From Bdellovibrionaceae bacterium UBA6776 (lineage in GTDB: Bacteria > Bdellovibrionota > Bdellovibrionia > Bdellovibrionales > UBA1609), in the NCBI GenBank assembly GCA_002453155.1, contig DKGG01000027.1, positions 906 through 56,745 of the forward strand: a DNA stretch of 55,840 nt. Direction: 5' to 3'. Position numbers and translations under genes: made by a program. The first letter of the stretch is position 1. Each line of letters starts with the position of its first letter. The notes under the pieces are model-generated. The model saw only the letters and a list, made by a program, of their open reading frames with translations. It was not told the origin of the DNA and made no database searches. Of this stretch, positions 52,664 through 55,840 are shown in pieces.

Positions 52664-53026
52664 ATGAGCCTAACCGATGCAGAGATGGCGACACTAGAAA
52701 GTCTTGAAGAGTCTCTTTGGAAGAGTGAGACTCGGTTTGATCTTGCACATCAAGAAAAGGTATTTGCCCCTGATTTTTTCGAATTCGGAAGGTCTGGAAG
52801 AAAGTACACTCGAGACCAGTTGGTTAAAGCTGAACGACAACCAATTAAAGCCAAATTACCTCTACAGGATTTTAAAATTCATCCCCTCGATTCGAAGAAT
52901 GTTTTGATAACCTACATCAGCGAAGTGCTGTATGAGGAACTCGAACGAGCGAATAGGTGCTCTGTTTGGTCTTTAACGCCAGATGGGTGGCAGCTGCGAT
53001 TTCACCAAGGAACTCCAATTCCATAG
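52664..53026 (+). CDS. DUF4440/SnoaL-like NTF2-fold protein
   Basis: A 120-residue cytosolic protein of the cystatin/NTF2-like DUF4440 type: it begins with a helix LESLEESLWKSETRFD, followed by a F-APDFFEFGRSGRKYTRDQLV stretch and then strands with NVLITYISEVLYEEL and SVWSLTPDGWQLRFHQGTPI, the standard ending of this fold. Function unknown. GAGGGA lies 6 bases before the ATG. It follows the VOC fragment within the islet. Confidence 0.78.
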   Translation: MSLTDAEMATLESLEESLWKSETRFDLAHQEKVFAPDFFEFGRSGRKYTRDQLVKAERQPIKAKLPLQDFKIHPLDSKNVLITYISEVLYEELERANRCSVWSLTPDGWQLRFHQGTPIP

Positions 53027-53104
53027 AAGGTCAAGTGGATTAAAGAAATCCTCTTGTCAAATCCTTCCGGCTTTTATTCAATATGACGAACTGAGGAGGA
53101 TTTC

Positions 53105-53449
53105 ATGCGGCTGATTATTTTAAGCCTTATTGTGTTCCCGACTTTATCCTTTGCTGATTCAAACGAGGATCTTTCAAAGACTCTCAACGATGCCAAGATG
53201 GTTCCAGTGGTTCGTAATGGCCAGGTTGTTGGACATGCTCCCGTTGAGTTGAAAAAGGGCAGTAAAATGGAAAAGCTCGGTTTTAAAAAAATGGACATCG
53301 TTAAGAGCGTTAATGGTGAGGAAGCTGAGAGTCCAGCGAAAGCCATGGAGCTTTATAATAAGCAAAGAGCTGGTGGTCAGGCTGGAACGGCAACTGTCAT
53401 TCGTGACGGAAAAGAACAGACGATCGTTTTGCCAGCCAAGTCCGAGTAA
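53105..53449 (+). CDS. Small secreted PDZ-domain protein
   Basis: A 114-residue protein with a signal peptide ending at LSFA (about 17) and a PDZ domain (about 30-112) that resembles GspC/PulC PDZ parts: MVPVVRNGQVVGHAPVEL, then GSKMEKLGFKKMDIVKSVNGEEAES and ATVIRDGKEQTIVLP. There is no protease domain, so it probably binds a protein tail in the periplasm. AGGAGG precedes the ATG. It sits inside the islet between DUF4440 and the phosphotransferase. Confidence 0.8.
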   Translation: MRLIILSLIVFPTLSFADSNEDLSKTLNDAKMVPVVRNGQVVGHAPVELKKGSKMEKLGFKKMDIVKSVNGEEAESPAKAMELYNKQRAGGQAGTATVIRDGKEQTIVLPAKSE

Positions 53450-53460
53450 GTTCGTTTTAC

Positions 53461-54495
53461 ATGTTTGAACCAACTTTGCTCAAAGAGCCAAAGCCGCCTT
53501 GGACAGAAGTTCCTCTGGATTTAAAAAAGTCTATTGAGTCGCATCTTGGAAGCCAGATTTCTAAAGCTGAGATCACATGGGGAGGATATACCCCTGCGGC
53601 TAACTTTAAACTCGAACTTCACGATGGAAGACAAGTGTTTTGCAAGGGTCTTCATTCTGGCCAAACAACTGTTGGTAAGAAAGCCTTTGAATGGGAGTTT
53701 AAGTTTTTTTCTCAGCTTAAATGGCTTGAAAGGTTTGCTCCAAAGTTTTTAGGACATGTGGCCTCTGAAGGTTGGGAGGTCAAACTTTTTGAGTTCATCG
53801 CGGATCGAAATGATGTTCCACCGTGGACACATAGGGATATTTCACAGCTTTTAGATCGGCTTCACCTCCTTCATTCAATGGATATTCTGGAGGGTAATGA
53901 AGTTGTTCGTCACATTTCAGAGAATGGATTTTCAAAAAACTTATATTTCGGCAAAGACACTTGGTCATTGTTAAAAACAGATGAGGATATTGGGGAGTTG
54001 TCTCAACTCTTTGAAGATCCAAAAAGTGTCGGGGACTGGGGGAAAACCTATTTGTCACAAATGCTCGAAATCGAATCTGGTTTTGCTCAGCTTGATCTTG
54101 CAGAGTCTTTTATTCATGTCGACCTTAGGTCTGACAACATTCTTTTTTCAAAGAATTCTGGTCCATTCATAGTTGACTGGCCACAACTTACAATTGGCCC
54201 CACAGTGCTCGACCTGGCCTTCATGGCTCCTAGTATAGCTGCTGAGAATGGTCCTTTGCCGGAAGAAATTTTTGGCCTTTATCAATCGATCAGTGAACGA
54301 AGTTTTTCAAATGAAGGACTTCTTGGTGCTGCGACTCTAGCGGCTGGCTACTTTGCTTCACGGGCTTTTCAAGCTCCGATGAAAGAACTTCCTCGATTGC
54401 GATGGATTCAGAAACAGCAACTCTTTCCTGCAATTCAGTGGATGGTTAGACTTATTGATCCTGGGCCAGAGTCTCTGTTCAAGCCTAAGGCATAA
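53461..54495 (+). CDS. APH-family phosphotransferase
   Basis: A 344-residue cytosolic kinase-fold enzyme. The catalytic loop is H219-V-D221-L-R-S-D-N226 and the metal-binding Asp is D239 in IVDW, so the active site is complete. The N-terminal lobe has AEITWGGYTPAANFKLELHDGRQVFCKG. Substrate is unknown: the family includes aminoglycoside, choline and homoserine kinases, and a resistance role should not be assumed. It starts 11 bases after the PDZ gene and ends the gene-bearing part of the islet. Confidence 0.83.
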   Translation: MFEPTLLKEPKPPWTEVPLDLKKSIESHLGSQISKAEITWGGYTPAANFKLELHDGRQVFCKGLHSGQTTVGKKAFEWEFKFFSQLKWLERFAPKFLGHVASEGWEVKLFEFIADRNDVPPWTHRDISQLLDRLHLLHSMDILEGNEVVRHISENGFSKNLYFGKDTWSLLKTDEDIGELSQLFEDPKSVGDWGKTYLSQMLEIESGFAQLDLAESFIHVDLRSDNILFSKNSGPFIVDWPQLTIGPTVLDLAFMAPSIAAENGPLPEEIFGLYQSISERSFSNEGLLGAATLAAGYFASRAFQAPMKELPRLRWIQKQQLFPAIQWMVRLIDPGPESLFKPKA

Positions 54496-54806
54496 AGCTG
54501 GGGCGAATTTGGGGCGAGACACGAAAGAAACCCAAAGAACTCACAAGAATTATAAGACCAAAAAGAAAGACCGATTGTTGGACCTAAGAGCTTGTTAATT
54601 TTAATAAACTCTGAAAATCAGACGCCTTTTTACAGGCGAAGTGCGGGGACTCAAGCTAGTTTAGGAAACTGTTGCTCTATCCAACTGAGCTACGTGGTCG
54701 TTTTAGGAAGGACTAAACTATATTCTTAGTCGATTTTTAGAGTGCAGAAAACCTTAATTCATAGGTCAGGGGTGGTGCGGTCCAAAAAATCTGAGATAGA
54801 CTTAAG
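54496..54806. other. Gene-free right end of the islet
   Basis: 311 bases without a gene. Contents: a double TGGGGCGA at 54499-54506 and 54510-54517 (11-base period); an A-rich stretch; a 5-bp hairpin CGCCT/AGGCG at 54623-54638; the second 44-bp repeat copy at 54658-54701; and, on the minus strand, AATATAGT near 54720, a promoter-like word that may have served the tRNA before the insertion. Confidence 0.6.
54658..54701. repeat. 44-bp direct repeat, copy 2 (tRNA-Arg 5'-half fragment)
   Basis: An exact copy of 50914-50957. On the minus strand it reads the first 42 bases of tRNA-Arg (acceptor strand, D arm, anticodon arm), then diverges; the T arm and 3' end are missing, so no tRNA can be made. 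It marks the right boundary of the proposed islet. Confidence 0.85.
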
Positions 54807-55796
54807 CTACTTCTTCGGCAGCGAGGATTTTGGGGCTTCGATGTAAGCTGGGGTCTCGATAAAGTTGTAAAACTTTTTGCCGTCAAATTCCCAGCCCAAG
54901 TGGGAGCTCATCATTTGGGCCTGCAAAAGCGCACCTTTTGCCAAGCGATCCACAATCAACTCGCGGTAGTTCTGTGCAGACTTCTTTAAACTTTTGCGGC
55001 CTTGCTTTTTGTCGATCTTCAGCATTCGATCCACATTGTTTTGGGAATCTTTTGAAAGCTCAATTGCCAAAGTCAGTAAGTCTTTCCCCTTGGCCTTTTT
55101 CTCATAAGCCTTCCACAAAGAAATCGCCCGCTTGTAAACACTTTCTTGAAGACTCAAATGGCTCTGTAAAAACAGCTCGTCGACCAAGGCTTCTTCAAAG
55201 TAATGGTGAATGCCTTTTTGATCTGTCATTTGGCCGTCATAGTTTTCGGAAACGTGCAAAGGCATGGCCAGGTCCCCAATGTAATGACCTATCACTCCCG
55301 CGAGCATCAGCCATTCTGCTTGTGCTGTTTTAAGGTCATCACCTTTGAGTTCTCCTTTTTTTAATTTTTCGGTCACTTCTGAAAGCTTCTTGTCCAACTC
55401 TTGAATGCGCCACCAAGAGCGGCCGTATTTTTCAGGAAGATCCTTGTGCTTTTCATCAAACTCCACCCGAGACATGCGGTAAGGACTGGAATCTGCAAAA
55501 ATCGTTTTTGCATCAAATTTTTTGTCAAAAGGTTCCAAATCCATAAAGTGATTTGAAGTTTCCAGTTTGTAAGTGGCAGGGCGTTTCCAAATGATGTCGG
55601 GAACATTGCAGTAGTAGCCCAAATCAAAGCTATGAACTTTTAAAAAGTAAGGCTCTTCTTTTTGTGGTTGATCTTGAGAGGCCAGGTAGGCAGCAGTTTG
55701 ACAAACAATCGCGTGCCCCCGACGACCCCAAGCAAAAACGTTAAAACTAAAAGAGAAAAGAACGAAGGAAGCAAGAAGCAAAGTGATTGATTTCAT
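54807..55796 (-). CDS. Secreted S1/P1-type zinc nuclease
   Basis: A 329-residue secreted nuclease. The signal peptide ends at VFA, so the mature chain starts WGRRGHAIV, with the Trp (residue 23) whose free amino group binds zinc in S1/P1 enzymes. Further zinc ligands are in GHYIGDLAMPLHV and GIHHYFE, with an internal histidine/aspartate in SNHFMDLEPFD. The family cuts single-stranded DNA and RNA outside the cytoplasm, so a role in feeding on nucleic acids is plausible. It is transcribed leftward toward the islet. Its ribosome site lies in the repeated TACCTGCTTC word near 55800. Confidence 0.92.
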   Translation of the reverse strand: MKSITLLLASFVLFSFSFNVFAWGRRGHAIVCQTAAYLASQDQPQKEEPYFLKVHSFDLGYYCNVPDIIWKRPATYKLETSNHFMDLEPFDKKFDAKTIFADSSPYRMSRVEFDEKHKDLPEKYGRSWWRIQELDKKLSEVTEKLKKGELKGDDLKTAQAEWLMLAGVIGHYIGDLAMPLHVSENYDGQMTDQKGIHHYFEEALVDELFLQSHLSLQESVYKRAISLWKAYEKKAKGKDLLTLAIELSKDSQNNVDRMLKIDKKQGRKSLKKSAQNYRELIVDRLAKGALLQAQMMSSHLGWEFDGKKFYNFIETPAYIEAPKSSLPKK

Positions 55797-55839
55797 ACCT
55801 GCTTCTTAAGCGTAAAATCCGCAAAAAGGTACCTGCTTC
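55796..55839. repeat. 10-bp direct repeat and AGGTACCT palindrome at the window end
   Basis: TACCTGCTTC occurs at 55796-55805 and again at 55830-55839. The second copy is part of AAAAAGGTACCTGCTTCC, which holds the palindrome AGGTACCT. One copy supplies the purine-rich site before the nuclease start. It may be part of a short REP-like element cut by the window edge; only one such spot is visible, so this is weak. Confidence 0.3.
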
Positions 55840-55840
55840 C

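Larger units (their letters stand above)
50914..54701. mobile_element. Putative tRNA-Arg genomic islet (3.8 kb)
   Basis: A segment bounded by the 44-bp direct repeats, one in the intact tRNA-Arg gene and one a bare fragment. Cargo: a serine hydrolase, a VOC fragment, a DUF4440 protein, a PDZ protein and an APH-like phosphotransferase. No integrase or transposase is present, so if it was mobile, the recombinase has been lost or acted in trans. Repeated TGGGGCGA words at 54499-54517 inside the right end might be arm-type sites. A simple local duplication of the tRNA half is the alternative. Confidence 0.55.

Noticed and set aside
53461..54495. Aminoglycoside resistance gene and beta-lactamase cassette in the islet
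   Set aside because: The kinase and the serine hydrolase have the folds and active sites, but both families are mostly not resistance enzymes, and nothing ties these to known resistance types.
1..55840. CRISPR array, prophage, insertion sequence or rRNA operon
   Set aside because: No regularly spaced repeats, phage structural genes, transposase motifs or rRNA sequence were found on either strand.

Overview
The window looks like chromosomal DNA of a Gram-negative, didermic bacterium, most likely a member of the Bdellovibrionota (Bdellovibrio and relatives). This is an inference from gene content: a full lipid A and outer-membrane assembly cluster, type IV pilus motor genes with PilS/PilR, a LolC-type permease beside LolD, many secreted hydrolases and small outer-membrane barrels, and moderate GC. 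No ribosomal RNA or species marker is present, so the assignment is tentative. No CRISPR array, prophage or transposase gene is visible.

Layout. 1-5.9 kb: a cut-off tRNA-Lys, purA, a two-gene serine-pathway unit (class V aminotransferase plus 2-hydroxyacid dehydrogenase), lptE-holA, a PilZ protein and rpsT. 5.9-14.4 kb: murJ, mazG, a 7TM-HD phosphohydrolase of the PgpH type, ybeY, prfB with its programmed +1 frameshift, and lolC-lolD. 14.4-25.9 kb: the envelope cluster bamA-skp-fabZ-lpxA-(Gfo/Idh oxidoreductase)-lpxB-lpxK-lpxL, then a DUF3108 lipoprotein and two GT9 glycosyltransferases. Many of these genes overlap by a few bases, so they are probably translated as coupled operons. lpxD, lpxH/lpxI, msbA and kdtA are not in the cluster and must lie elsewhere.

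25.9-40.7 kb: a leftward sensor pair (CHASE2 histidine kinase and NtrC-type regulator), ribF, an AroE-like protein of unknown role, the pilus block pilB-pilT-pilC-pilS-pilR, a probable winged-helix protein and acs. 40.8-50.8 kb: an accessory, surface-oriented stretch with two small beta-barrel proteins around a sodium symporter and a YheU protein, a membrane-tailed matrixin, an MscS channel, a LysM-barrel fusion, an SLT lipoprotein, a polysaccharide deacetylase and small lipoproteins. Several of these could act on peptidoglycan.

50.9-54.7 kb: a 3.8-kb segment bounded by a 44-bp exact direct repeat. One copy is the 5' half of an intact tRNA-Arg(CCU); the other is a bare tRNA fragment. Between them lie a serine hydrolase, a broken glyoxalase-fold gene, a DUF4440 protein, a PDZ protein and an aminoglycoside-phosphotransferase-like kinase. 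This looks like a small tRNA-targeted genomic islet with no recombinase left. The window ends with a secreted S1/P1 nuclease.

The points most worth a second look are the tRNA-Arg islet, the oxidoreductase between lpxA and lpxB (a possible route to 2,3-diamino lipid A), the cysteine-rich head on one GT9 enzyme, the LysM-barrel fusion, and a perfect 19-bp inverted repeat at the end of the envelope cluster.
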